Part shown: in pieces, positions 51,577-63,698 of the stretch
Layout: every line of letters starts with the position of its first letter
Position numbering within the stretch: position 1 is the first letter of the stretch
Assembly: GCF_020184175.1 (NCBI RefSeq)
Contig: NW_026083004.1
Span: forward strand, 17,229-81,228
From: Aphis gossypii
Taxonomy: Eukaryota; Arthropoda; Insecta; Hemiptera; Aphididae
DNA length: 64,000 nt
Direction: 5' to 3'
Position numbers and translations under genes: made by a program
The notes under the pieces: generated by a model
Told to the model about the DNA's origin: nothing
The model's database searches: none
The model's input: the letters and a program-made list of their open reading frames with translations, nothing else

Positions 51577-52750
51577 CTATTCTAACTCTATGGGGTTAAT
51601 ATGTTTATCATAAATAGATTTCGATTTTAATTTTGCTTCTATTAAATGTTTCTTTGCCATTTGCCTTGCTTCCTGCATACGAGTTCTTAAATCACTTACG
51701 TAATCATTGTAATTATACCCCTGTGATGGTGGTTTCAAAAAACTAGATGGAATGACCGGTTGTTTACCGAATACTAATTCATACGGTGTGAACTTATGTG
51801 CGGTATGTGGTGTGGTGTTATACATATATACATCGCATAACTTAACATTTCACACAAATTTTCTTGTTTTCGTCACTAAAGTTCCTCAAATATTCTTTAA
51901 TGTTTTATGGCTACGTTCAAGAGCACCATTGGTCATTGGTGAATAAGCTGTGGTTTGTATTTTATTAGTTTTAATAATTTGCACATCTGTTTAAATAACG
52001 ATGATAAAAAATTTGAACCTTGGTCACTTAATATATTTGTAGGAATTCCGAAATAACAAACGAATTTTTCTACAAATGTCTTAGCTATGGTCACTGCGTC
52101 CGTGGTTTTTAAAGGATATGCCGCCAAAATTTAGTTAAATCTCTTGAAGGGTTAAAATGTACATGTAATCATTCCTTGATTTTGTCAGAGGTCCTACTAT
52201 ATCTAAAGCTACTCTTTCGAATGCTCTCGATGAAGTAGTGGTAATTACCAAAGGTTGTTTACTTTTCCGTTTTTCCTTATTAATTTGACATGGTTTGCAA
52301 TTGTTAATATAGTTTTTAACTTCTCTTTTCATGCCTTTCATTGTACCCATTGACGTAACCGTTTTACTGTTAGAAACCCCCTGATGTCCCCCTATGCACG
52401 TCATATATTGTTTCAATTAACGCTTTTTTTACTTCATCGGAAATTTTGTAATCTGTATATATTTTTACTTTAATATCAGTACCTTTGAAAATGTATCGTA
52501 ACATACTCCGAACTATATCATAATTAAGGTCAGACATTATTTTTGGAATTGCTAAAACTGTAATTTTTTCCTTTACGCATACGTTTTTTACATTAATTAA
52601 CGTTTCGTATAGTATTTGATACGTTGGACTTTGATTAAACGATTCTTCCGTAAAAGCATATACATATTTCCTATCTCTATCACGTACTACTGCGACCTCC
52701 TTCACCTTTGTGTTTCTGAATACCTGGCTACCTATGTGCCCTAATTGATT
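51577..52750 (-). pseudogene. pol: Integrase of second errantivirus-like element
   Basis: Resumes after the mariner. 52705-52370: linker with VAVVRDRDRKYVYAFTEE, then the zinc finger (HRGTSGGFxx; CKPCQINKEKR, 52420-52270). 52240-52150: ALDIVGPLTKSRNDYMYILT (first aspartate). 52127-51933: CYFGIPTNILSDQGSNFLS (second aspartate). 51825-51577: NTTPHTAHKFTPYELVFGKQP and a basic C-terminus. Frame changes near 52400, 52135, 51930 and 51830 split it. Confidence 0.85.
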
Positions 52751-52870
52751 AATATACTCGCGTAATACATTAAATTTTAATGAACATCTGCCGTTATAGT
52801 AAAAAGTATATCATAATCGTTCGGAATACCATTATATGTTTCATTAATTTCTTCGATATTATTATTTATA

Positions 52871-55460
52871 CAGGGTGTATCTTATGTCGTTGTACGCGGG
52901 GTTTTTTAACGATTATGGATCGACAACTTGGAATTTTAAAAAAAAGAAAAAATACGTGTTTCTTTATTTTAAACGACAATTTTTTTATAACAATTTTAAA
53001 ATTTTTAAGCAAGCAGTTGTACCAACATCAAAATCAACATTTTTTTTCAAATGGTAACAAATATATTTTTTGATCGATACTTATAGAGCTTTTTTTAAAA
53101 AAAAAATGATGTTAAAATCATACATTTTGGTTCAATGGTTTATTTATACGGGCATCCTAAACTTTAATAATTGATTATTTAAATGGATTGTATTTCTAGA
53201 GGTATGAAATAATTTTTTTTTTAAACTTTCTTTTAATAAAATTCTACACTTTTTTAAAACTTAATCAAAAATCTTTATCATACACGTGTAAAAACAAAAT
53301 AGAAGTAGAAGTATTTCTGGGATGATTGCCTACAAAACTGTTGAACATATTTTAACATACAATTATAAAATAAGTGAGTACATACATACTTGCTATTATT
53401 GTATGATCCTCATAACTCGATTAATTTAGATTTTTCTAGATAGTTATTTTGTTTATTTAAAATAATCTAAGTTTGGATACTTAATTAGGCAGATAAGTAT
53501 TATAATAATATTCGGTTATTATTAAATAACATTGGAAGTCTTTAATAAACACATGATACAGATACCTAAAATTGATAAATTAACTATTTATGTAAATAAT
53601 TATGCAAGTTGTTTATTTAAAATCATGATTATTTAAAGATTCTAGTTATATCTAACTTTATTTTTATTATTTGCAAATGTACAAATATATTTATTACAAA
53701 TCAGTTTAAGTTTTTACTCGATCAAGACGTTTTTATAGAGAAGTTTAGTTCAATAAACACTTTATTGTGCGAGTTATAATGCATTCGATTGAGGAGCGTG
53801 TGGAAATAATTTTTTTTGTATGGTTCTACCAAATGTCTTGCCGAAACTGCTAGACAATTTAATGTTTTACATCCAGGTAAAATTAGACACATTTAATTAT
53901 TTAAAATACGTAATTAATTCGTCTACAAAAATGTATGTAATAGTAATAGTTTTAAAATTAATAAATTATTTTTTTCAAATAGAATAATGTTCAAAATCAT
54001 ATGTCAAACATCTTGTTGACAAGTTTCGAGAAACTGGAAGTGTTAATGATAAAAAAAACCAGGACGAATCGCAGAAGTAGTTCAAAACGAAAATACGAAA
54101 ATAACGGTTTTAGGTATGGTTGCTTAATGACCCTACGCAGTCATTAAAAACCTTATCGGAAAATTTGGGAATTTCAAGGCAAAGTGTTTGGCGTATATTA
54201 AAAAACCATAAGTATAAACCATTCAAAATGAGTATTGTTCAGGAATTAGGAGAAGGTGACGAAGACAGACGCTTAGAATTTTGTGAGACTATTTTGGAAA
54301 AAATAATGCTAATGCAGATTTAATAAAGCACATCGTATTTAGCGACGAATCGTCATTTTCCCTTTCTGGGGAAGTTATACACAAAACTGCCGTTATTGGT
54401 CCGATAGTAATCCACATGTCTTGAGACATGGACATACACAATGGCCCCAAAAAATAAATGTCTGGGCTGGTATTTTTGGTGACCATGTTATCGGGCCAAT
54501 ATTTTTTGAAGGTAATTTAACTGGGGAAAAGTACCTTGCTATGCTTCAGAATGTCATCAGCCATTAGTTGTTCGGGCAATAGAGGACAATGATAATCATA
54601 CAGAGTTAGATGAAGAAAATGTATTTTTCAACACAGATGGTGCACCAGCTCATTATACAATTCCAGTCAGAGAGTACTTGGATCGCGAATATCAGGAAAG
54701 ATTGGATTGGACGTCGTGGACCTATTGAATGGCCCCCAAGATCACCAGATTTAACACCAATTGATTTTTTCTTTGGGGACATTAAAAACAGTAGTCTATT
54801 AAAACTCCAAACGACAACATGAAATGTTAAAAAAAAGAAGAATTTGATGATGAATGCCATAAATTAACACCTGCCAATTTTAAAAATATTCGTCAGGAAT
54901 TCCAAGACCGATTATACTACTGTCAAGAAGTAAATGGTATGCAATTTGAACATTTATTTAAATTTTATAGTCATTTTAATTTTTTTTATTTTAAATAAAC
55001 CAAAAATGTTTAAAAATATTTTTTTTAGTTCATTAGATAATGTATTTCCCAGTTTTATGGTCTGATAAGATCTTTGATTTAAGTTTATAAAAATGGTGTA
55101 GAATATGCATTAAAAGAAAAATTTAAAAAAAATTATTTATAGCTCTAGAAATACAATTATTTAATAGCTTAGGGTGCCCGTAGTAAATAAATCAGTGAAC
55201 CAAAATGTATGATTTTTAACATCAATTTTTTTTTTAAAAAAAGCTCTAATATAAGATCGATTAAAAAATATATGTGTTACCATTTGAAAAAAATGTGATT
55301 TGATTGTTGTGTTACAACGCTTGCTTAAAATTTTAAAATTGTTATAAAAATGGCCGTTTAAAATAAAGAAACACGTATTTTTCTTTTTTTTAAAATTCAA
55401 GTTGTCGATCCATAATCGTTTTAAAAAAACCCCGCGTACAACGACATAAGATACACCCTG
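52871..55460 (+). mobile_element. Tc1/mariner (DD41D-spaced) with about 400-bp TIRs
   Basis: 2590-bp insertion into the second retroelement, flanked by the TA duplication (52869-52870, 55461-55462). Termini are CAGGGTGTATCTTATGTCG and its inverse. The TIRs extend about 400 bp inwards (52871 to about 53280 and about 55065 to 55460) with scattered differences, much longer than the 30-bp TIRs of canonical mariners. A broken transposase lies between them on the plus strand. Confidence 0.9.
53780..54960 (+). pseudogene. Tc1/mariner transposase, broken
   Basis: N-terminal HTH-like segment (HSIEERVEIIFFVWFY, ETARQFN, from 53780) is followed by the second HTH, MLNDPTQSLKTLSENLGISR (54120) and QSVWRILKNHKYKPFKM. 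The first catalytic aspartate is in VFSDESSFSLSG (about 54330), the second in FFNTDGAPAHYTIPVREYL (about 54625), and the third in WPPRSPDLTPIDFFF (about 54730). The distance between the second and third is 127 nt, i.e. about 41 residues plus a one-base indel, matching the DD41D (rosa) branch rather than DD34D mariner. Frame changes near 53880-54110, 54320, 54400 and 54695 inactivate it. Confidence 0.8.
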
Positions 55461-55462
55461 TA

Positions 55463-57115
55463 TATACATTGTTGTTATTCATAAATTCTTCGAACGACAT
55501 TTTGTCCAATTTTTCTATTACGCATATACGCGATAATGCATCTGCATTACTGTGTTCCGTGCCCGGTTTATACACTATCTCGTAGTCGAATTCCTGTAAT
55601 AATATACGCCACCGTGCTAACCTTGAGTTCATGTCTGATACGTTAAATAGCCAAACTAGTGGCCTGTGATCCGTAATATTTTAAATCGTTTTCCCCATAA
55701 GTAAGGCCTAAAAATGTTTAATACCAAAAACGATACCCAAACATTCTTTTTCGATTGTAGAATAGTTTACTTCACTTGTATTCAGAACTCTCGACGCATA
55801 GGCAATTGGTTTATCATTACCCATTCCCCTTGAGACAGTACACAACCTACAGCGTAATTCGAAGCATCGGAAGCTAATAAAAAACTCCTTGTCGAAATCC
55901 GGGTACTGTAATATTGGTTTCTCTAGTCAAAATATCTTTCAATTTTTCGAATGCGTATTGTTGTGCAACTCCCCATGCAAATTTTGTATTTTTCTTAAGT
56001 AACAAAGTTAAAGGCTTCGCGATTTTCGCATATTCCTCAATAAACCGCCTATAGTAACCTGTTAATCCCAAAAATGCCTTAATGTCGGTCGTATTTTTCG
56101 GTATTGGTACTTTTTTTACACATTCTACTTTCCCTTCGTCGGGTTGTACCCCCTCGGCTGATAATTTGTGTCCTAAAAATACTACTTCCTTCCTTAAAAA
56201 GTGACATTTACGAGGTTGTAATTTCAAATTGTTTTCCCTAAGCTTCACAAAAATAAACTGTAATTTCTTAATCATAGAGCTAAGTGACTCAGCACTTATT
56301 ACAATATCATCCAAATACGCGTACATATTTAGGTCTTCACAGCCTGTCAGTAACGCATGCATTAATTCGAAAAAAAGCTGGCGTTGTTTTTAAACCGAAA
56401 GGCATTTTCAGCCATTCCCAATGACTCGTAGAGGTCGAAAATGCTGTTTTTGTGTGTCCCCGGGATGTATCGCAATTTGATGATAGCCATTTGCAAAATC
56501 TAACGTGGAAAAAAAGTACTTCGCATGACCTAACTTATCTAGAATATCAGTAATTAAAGGAAGTGGCCAAGATTTTCCTTCCGTAATTAAATTTAGTTTT
56601 CTGAAATCCACGCATAATCGATATTTCTTTTCACCGTCTATCCCTACTTTTTTTGGAACTAAAATCAACGGATGATTCCACGGTGAATTGCTTTTTACTA
56701 TTACTTGTTGTTGTTCTAAAATTGCGACCTGTCTATTTATTTCTTTTTTTTGTTGTTCAGCCAATCTATATTGACGTGTATTAATAGGTGGGTGATTAAG
56801 TGGTGTCTTAATTTTGTGTGTCACAAGATTCGTACCAATAATCTTATCTCCTTCCACAAAAAACACGTCTGAAAATTCATAACATAAATCCGATAAAGCC
56901 TTAAGTTCTTCTTCGTTAAGATGATCAGTTACTAACTGTTCCGAAATTATTTTAACTCTGTCCGAAAATTTAATTAATTCTGACCTACTATTACTATCAG
57001 TTTCAAAGTACATGATTGCTTTATCATTACTATTTTCACCTATTAAATCGGTCTCAATAACCTCCGTATCTGTATATAAATCCCAATTAATTTCGTTCAT
57101 TTTAAACTCCTGCAA
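55463..57115 (-). pseudogene. pol: RT and RNase H of second errantivirus-like element
   Basis: 57115-56408: acidic connector, then NSPWNHPLILVPKKVGIDG, RLCVDFRKLN and STLDFANGYHQIAIHPGD. 56362-55874: catalytic YLDDIVIS (about 56315), FLGHKLSAEGVQP and IKAFLGLTGYYRRFIEEY. RNase H is degenerate (55630-55870) and ends at NSRLARWRILLQEFDYEI and EHSNADALSR (55632-55500). Frame breaks lie near 56400 and 55870. The mariner insertion starts at 55460, just after RNase H. Confidence 0.88.
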
Positions 57116-57432
57116 ACTAACACAGTTTTCTGAATATTAATAACATTTGCCATGGATTGCATTATTTTCACATAAAGATATAGTATTTCCTAACCATATT
57201 GATTTGGATAAATTTGTTATTAATTACGACCGAATCGCCATTATTAATGTTTTCATTTGAAACCGAAATAGTTAACACATTATTCGATCTCGGTGGTAAG
57301 CTTATCATATTTTCTTTATTTTGCTGCCTATCAATTATCATTTCGCCTTTCCTTAAATTAAGTGTTACATCATTATCGCTAAAAACGTTATACCCAGAAT
57401 TCCGGTCATTGAACCTGGAAACTTATCATCGA

Positions 57433-57660
57433 CTACGTGAAAAACCGTATCGAAATAATTATTTTATCAATAATTAAATTGATTTTAATAATGCCTAAAG
57501 TTTTTATCGAATTCTCGTTAATACCTATTAATGTAGTTGATGTAGCTTCAACCGGTACATTATTTTTTATCGCCGATAATTTAATGATGTTCAAATCTGC
57601 GCCTGTATCAATTAAAAACATATTTCTTTTCCCATTAAAGCACTTGATTCAATTTAATCT
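57433..57660 (-). pseudogene. pol: Protease of second errantivirus-like element
   Basis: NMFLIDTGADLNIIKLSAI contains the retropepsin active site DTG; STTLIGINENSIKTLGII follows as the flap. The LLG-type terminal motif region (about 57390) is in another frame. It lies between gag and RT, as expected. Confidence 0.75.
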
Positions 57661-57678
57661 GATTATTATTTAACGAAA

Positions 57679-58592
57679 TTACTTCTTATTTGTTCCGCGT
57701 TTTAACATAAGTATTGAACTATTTTTAATATCGCCTATCGTTTTTATTGTCGCTGAGGACGATGAACCTTCACTAATTTTCGATTTTTGTCCGTTATTGT
57801 ACTTAAGTTTACGGCAATCCTTAACTATGTGACCCGGTTTTTTACAATAATTACATAAAATTGTTGAATATGAAGTACTACTACTACCGTATTCTTTTTT
57901 TACTATCAACTCGTTTTTCGCACTGTAGTTCGTATTACTCTTAGGTTTTTTACATTCCCTACTTAGATGACCGTAACCTTCGGAATTAAAACACTTAGGT
58001 TTTGAAAAAGTAGAAGTGTTAGGTTTGTCAAATTTTGGTTTTAAATTTTCTAACGCCTGTTCTTCTTCTAATGCTGCTTTAATCATTTCTTCAAGACTAC
58101 CTAATTTCATTGCCCTCAATACTGTTCTAATTTGAAAATATAGTCCGTCTACAAAAATATTTTGCTCTTGCGTTGTCAATACCTTAAAAATAGTTTTACT
58201 TTCCGTAGTAGATTTATCCTTTGTCATTTCGTTAATTAATCTATATAGAGCTAACTCTACCCTACCTGCATAGTCTTGGACTTTTTCGAATTTAGCCTGC
58301 GTAATTGAATTAAGTTGTTTTGATAAATATGTCTCCGAAAAATTGTTCCCAAAATTCGCCCTAAGAACTGTTATTAAATCTTTATAATTTGCTATGTTGT
58401 ATGTTGCGTAATACATAACGCTTTGCCGGATAAATTGCATAGTAACGCTTCTAAACACGTCATTAACAATTGCATCCTCTATATGTTTAAAAACGAACTC
58501 GCATTTTTTTCGAAAAGATTTAAATCTTGGGATGGTAATCCTGCAAATTCTGGCAGCATCCTAATCGCGCTATCAAAACTTAACTTGCTCAT
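57679..58592 (-). pseudogene. gag: Gag of second errantivirus-like element (one frame break)
   Basis: ATG at 58592 (MSKLSFDSAIRMLPEFAGLP). After about 30 codons the frame is lost at a 7-A run (about 58505) and continues open to 57679: capsid region with TVLRANFGNNFSETYLSKQL, then CCHC knuckles CFNSEGYGHLSREC (first Cys-x-Cys spacing altered) and CNYCKKPGHIVKDC. Two knuckles, unlike the single one of the 20-30 kb element. Long direct repeats of GTTGACTTGATTTTCTGA-type sequence (58790-58960, minus-strand leader) lie upstream. Confidence 0.8.
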
Positions 58593-59066
58593 TTAATAAG
58601 TTCTATTTGTTCCGTTAAAACTCCTAAGTGTGCTAGGTAATTATTTCTTTGTTCACCTACTTCGACCCTACTAGCTAAATTGAAAAACCACTCTAATTCT
58701 CTATCTATTTCTGACATAAATAAAATATTATATTACCATAAAAATTGCATGTTCACTTCTTTGACTCGATTGATGATTGAATTGGTGTAGATGTTGATTG
58801 CAGTTGCTCTTTCTGTTGATTGCAGTTGACTTGATTTTCTGAATGCAGTTGAATTGTTGATTGAAGTTGACTTGATTTTCTGATTGTAGTTGACTTGATT
58901 TTCTGAATGACGTTGAATTGTTGATAGAAGTTGACTTGATTTTCTGATTGTAGTTAAATTGTTGATTTCGTTGAATTCGGATTTAGAAAGACGTTGTTTT
59001 TATTTTATTTTTTTTTTCTAATTCAATTTGTAGCTTAAAACATTCGACATACCGCTGCCACCAAAA

Positions 59067-59437
59067 TGTTGTAACGTGTCCGCTTCAGCACTCGAAATGG
59101 AATTAGATATATAATAAAAATACACAATTGTTTGTAATATTCAAAGTATTTATTTATTAAAACATAACAAACGTCTGTTCTGGATTTAGAAGTACATACT
59201 CTCGTCGTCTCTCGTATTCGACTCCCCGAGATTGTCTAAAACATTCCTATTTATGCTATTCGGAGTCACCTTGTTATGATGACGTCCGTACGATCTCAAG
59301 GTGTACTCTAATTCTAGTCATCACCTTTGACCTACACACAGGCTTTCCTATAATATGGACTTTTATCAAAGTCAACGAATGTCAGTACATACATACTTAT
59401 ACATATTACTTATATACTAATAATAAGGATTATTACA
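59067..59437 (-). repeat. 5' LTR of second errantivirus-like element
   Basis: Matches 48968-49338 over the full 371 bp with four substitutions (in GAAATRGAATTAGATRTAT, GAGATTRTC and CTAAMACATT). Confidence 0.9.
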
Positions 59438-59441
59438 TAGC

Positions 59442-60937
59442 CCATGGAATCTGATAGGTATCTATATTATGTCTCGTATTAAACTTCTAATTATTTATAT
59501 TATATTATATTAGTATGGTGATTTACTTACCTATTGTTGGCTGTTGTTGAAAATAGTGTAATGCAGAATTAGCGACGCGCGACGATTTCACAATAAATGA
59601 CACACGAGTGACGAGTTTAAAAGTAATAATAACCAAACAAATGTAATTAATGTAAAATACTAAAAACGGACCGTAAGATGACGCGACAAATAAATGAATA
59701 TTTTGAATACACACACTGAGTGAAGTGTTCATAGAGTACATATAAAACTGTAAATTATAAACTCCTCTATGGCTCTATAAACTACAGTTTGGCGAATGGC
59801 GAATCGTGACAATTGTGTTCGTGTAGTCGCGGCGGTGTAAATATTATCCTGATAACGAATAACAATAATTATAATATATTTTGCTAGTTTGATTGACTAT
59901 AGTAATAACAAAAACAAAACAAAAATGGATGGTGTGAACACACAATTATAAATAGTAAATACGCGTTATCACCAGAACACGATTTCTTACGTAATAAGAG
60001 CTCTTTTACAAACTAGAAACTTTGTCGCGGGCTATTGTCTGTAAAGAATTGGGCGATTAAAAATATATATAGATATTTATAGAAGCGTTCACACGAGACA
60101 CAGATAAGGAATCAGTGTCCCGTCGTCTCTTCCCATCTAGTAACTGGACACTTAGTCGTCTTTGTGTAAATTACACAATCAATAAACAGTTTTCAGGCGA
60201 ATTATGATTGTGTATAACATAATAGGCTTACATTTTTATTTAATACCAAATATTATAAAGATTATAATTGTACAATTTGGATCGTTCTATTTTTAGTTCT
60301 CATTAGTGGTACGTGACTGTAAATAATACGAGTACCCACCCCCAAAAAAAAAAAAAAAAAAAAAAAAAAAATAATACACAAAAAAAAGATTAAGATAGAT
60401 CATATTTTATACATCTCCTAAGTCCAAAAAATTGTTAGCACACATCTACCAATAAGATAGAAAAGTAATACATTAAATTAGAAGAAAAAATGGCCTGTAA
60501 TAAATTATATTTTCCGGATTGTTGACCCACTCCACCCTAGCGATAGATACTATTTTATAAAATAATGGAATTGAACTCTTAAACTACTTTAATATATTCG
60601 TTATACAAATAACTATCATACATTAATGGAATCATATAAGTTATATTTTAAGTTGTTATACCTAATTAATATTTTTAGAAAGAGGTTAAAAGTTTAAAAA
60701 AATTATGAGAAGCGGAAATAGTTAGGTCAAGAAAAGCATTTACTTCAGAAAAGTCGTCCATTTTAGTAATTACTCGTAGGTTTAAGTTAAAAGAAAATTT
60801 TGAACGAAAAAATAAATGAGGAAAAAATATTACGTACACAAATGATTATAAAAAAAACAACTGAAATAAATATTTATCACAATAATCACAGCTGATAGTT
60901 ACGGGTTCACTAAGGGTGGTCAATCCACCACTTAACT
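59442..60937. other. Spacer between retroelement and piggyBac
   Basis: AT-rich with a 29-A run (about 60342-60370). The 72-codon minus frame 59523-59741 is hydrophobic and unsupported. Nothing else identified. Confidence 0.5.
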
Positions 60938-60959
60938 TTAACCCTTTGACGAGTATAGA

Positions 60960-61740
60960 CGGACACATAATTTATATGGATAACTGGTACTCATCTCCAA
61001 CATTATTTGAGTATTTATTGAAAAAAGATACTGGAGCATGTGGTACGGTTAAAAATACAAGAAAAGGGATGCCTAGTTTTCCTAATAAATTAAACGTTGG
61101 TGAATGTGTTTCTGCTATATCAACAAATCCTAGTATGATGTGCTGTAGTGGAAAAGACAAAAGGGATGTACATATGTTATCCACAGTCATAAACCCCTAA
61201 TGAAAAAAAACAAATAAAATAGATAAACATGAAAACAATATATAACCCGACTGTGTAATTGATTACAATGCAAACATGGGTTTGGTTGATAAGTCAGATA
61301 TGCAGATTTCATTCAATACGACTTCGAGGAAATCCATAAAATGGTATAAAAAATTTTTTTCATTTACGGATATATGTGTACAAAATTCTGGAATAGTATG
61401 TAGTATATAGAAAAAAAAAACTTTGAAATTGCCAGAATTTAGATTAAAATTAATTGAGCAAATATTACATGCTCATATTTTATCGAATGATATAATATCA
61501 CCTAGTCGTGTAGGACGAAAACCAAAGGACGATTTACCGCTTAGACTTACCGCTCGTCATTTCCCTTCAAGAATTAATAATGGAGAAGGTTAAAAAAAAA
61601 ATTCCAGAAGGTGTCATGTCCATTCTAATACAAAATTAAATCCCCAATCACGAAAAATACATTCTTAATGTAATGAATGTGACAAACCTTATGTTTAGAA
61701 CCTTGTTTCAAGGACTACCATACCAAATTACACTACTAAG
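60960..61740 (+). pseudogene. piggyBac transposase C-terminal half, broken
   Basis: DDE_Tnp_1_7 segment: GHIIYMDNWYSSPTLFEYLL (the MDN.Y motif carries a catalytic aspartate), CGTVKNTRKGMPSF, KDKRDVHMLSTVINP, stop at 61200; then in other frames NANMGLVDKSDMQISF (last catalytic aspartate) and KSIKWYKKFFSF, and a degenerate cysteine-rich tail (RRCHVH, CNECDKPYV). The open frame starts at 60916 outside the TIR, so its first residues are host/TIR sequence, not transposase. Confidence 0.8.
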
Positions 61741-61894
61741 TAACAAATAAATAGTTACCAAAATACAGAGAACGACTAAATATGTACTTAGAATACTAAT
61801 GTGATTTATTTTTATTAATTTTAGCTTTTTATTGTTAAATATATTATTTTAGAATAATATGAACTAAGAAATAATTATTTATGTCATTATGCCA

Positions 61895-62190
61895 TACATT
61901 TTAAATTTTTTACATTTAAAAAGTAAGATTCATTTTGATTTTTACTATTTTATACAAGTGATTGTTTTATTTTATCATACATTTTAATTTTTTTTAAATT
62001 TTTTATTGTTATGTTAATTAAAAAAACTAAAGTTATCATTTTGATTTTTACTATTTTATACAAGTTGATTGTTTTTATTTATCATACATTTTAATTTTTT
62101 TTAAATTTTTTATTGTTATGTAATTTTAAAAAACTACAGTTATTTATTTTGATTTTTTCTATATTATACAAGTGATTATTTTATTTATTT
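61895..62190. repeat. Tandem repeat inside piggyBac, about 110-bp unit
   Basis: Nearly three copies of a unit containing TTTTGATTTTTACTATTTTATACAAG-like sequence (split here: GATTTTTACTATTTTATACA) followed by ATCATACATTTTAATTTTTT and ATTTTTTATTGTTATGT. Confidence 0.75.
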
Positions 62191-62715
62191 CAATAAAGGA
62201 CGATCTTTGAATTTAAATATATTTTTATTGACAATTGAAATTATATTATTATTTTTCTCTGTAGTAAATTTATTATTGTAACAATAATAGGTGGTAACTA
62301 TGCATAGTATTATATTATACTAAAGGCAACTTATATTATATACCTATACCTATTACCTATATAGGTAGTATATTAGGGAATATACATTTAATATTATTTT
62401 ATTCTAAATTGTACAGGTAATTAATATATTAATAATTATTTAACATTGTATTATATTTATTAGTATAGGTATACCAGACAGAAATTTACGCCATTTCTCT
62501 TTTGAATTATACTTTTTCTAAGGACGTCTATTTCCGTCTTAACTCTTATGGTAAAAATGAATAAGACGTATTTATCCGTATTTACTCTTTAACGTAACAA
62601 TAATTGTGACGTAAATTTCCGTCAATACTATAATGAAAAGCGCGGTTTTATGGTAAAAACAATTCACTCTCTGGGTGTACTAATATGAAAAATAATTTAC
62701 TCGTCAAAGGGTTAA

Positions 62716-63690
62716 GGGACAACTAAGGTGCCAGGTGGACCGTAAAAGTGACTATACAACGTAACTTTACGGTATTCTTCTTAGGTGGCACTTAAATTAA
62801 CTTAAGTGCTACTTAAATGTCTATGCATACGGCCGCCAGTTATTTATAGAACTATACGTACAGTCGTACAGACTATACGAATATCAGATTATCGGAATGC
62901 TTATGTTATATAATTGGTAAACCAGTTAGTGCACGCACAAGAGCAGAACTGACCTTTGTAGTTTTGTATTTGTATTTTTGTATATTATAATGTTTGAAAA
63001 CGTAAAAAAAAAAAAATACTTACATTTTTTTATCCATTTATTAAATAAAACAAAAAAATATTGTAGATAACTTATATTTGTCCGGTAAAAAATTTAGCAG
63101 AAATTTTGTAATCACAAACCCACCACTACAGCTTTAAAAATACAAAAAATATGTTCTAAAATATACTTAATGTGCGTCACATGCATTCAATCTTGGCATA
63201 TCTACGGGATGGAGCTGTGCAGTTAAACCCCCTCTCCCTCAAAACTAGAAAAATAAAAATATATTATAGTAAGTGAATTAATATATATAGTATGATTTTG
63301 TTGTTTCTTTAAAAATAATATTATAAGTTTAACGAAAATAAAAACCATACTATATTGTCTTATTAAAAATATTAATTTCATAATGAAGTAATAATAATAT
63401 AGTATGATTTTTGTTGCTTCTTTAAAAATAATATTATATGTTTATTGAAAATAAAAATCATACTATATTATTTTATTAATAATATTAATTCATAATAAAG
63501 AAATAATAATATAATAATAATTTTTTTTGCCCTACTATAATATATAAAAAGTTGTATCATAAATAAAACAATAGTATATTATTTTAATTATATTATTTCA
63601 GATGTAATGAATTTAATAGTTTTAGTATTATTATCATTACATTTTTGCTACCTGGGGTGTTGTACCCTAGCCGTCGTTTTAAGATTCCGC
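62716..63690. other. AT-rich spacer with short direct repeats
   Basis: Two diverged copies of ATAGTATGATTTT...AATAAAAATCATACTATAT-type inverted sequence at about 63285-63355 and 63395-63470 form small hairpins. No gene. Confidence 0.45.
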
Positions 63691-63698
63691 AGAGTATC

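Larger units (their letters stand above)
48968..59437 (-). mobile_element. Second errantivirus-like Ty3/gypsy element, split by a mariner
   Basis: 371-bp LTRs at 48968-49338 and 59067-59437 differ at four positions (about 98.9% identity). A perfect 4-bp TSD, TAGC, flanks it (48964-48967 and 59438-59441). The element reads right to left: 5' LTR, primer site (TGGTGGCAGCGGT, 59063 leftward), gag, protease, RT, RNase H, [mariner 52871-55460], integrase, env, purine tract (AGGGATGGAGGA, 49341-49352) and 3' LTR. Several frame breaks are visible in every gene. The lineage differs from the 20-30 kb copy: two zinc knuckles, a different primer site and diverged pol. Confidence 0.92.
60942..62711 (+). 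mobile_element. piggyBac transposon, internally deleted
   Basis: TIR CCCTTTGACGAGTA (60942) and its inverse TACTCGTCAAAGGG (ending 62711), each abutting TTAA (60938-60941 and 62712-62715), the piggyBac target. 1770 bp. The left TIR runs almost directly into the middle of the transposase, so the promoter and N-terminal half are lost. The right part contains a tandem repeat (61895-62190) and a TIR-proximal region with CGTCTATTTCCGTC-type subrepeats. Confidence 0.88.

Noticed and set aside
52780..53073. 97-codon frame crossing the left mariner end
   Set aside because: Spans the retroelement-mariner junction and the TIR; chance frame.
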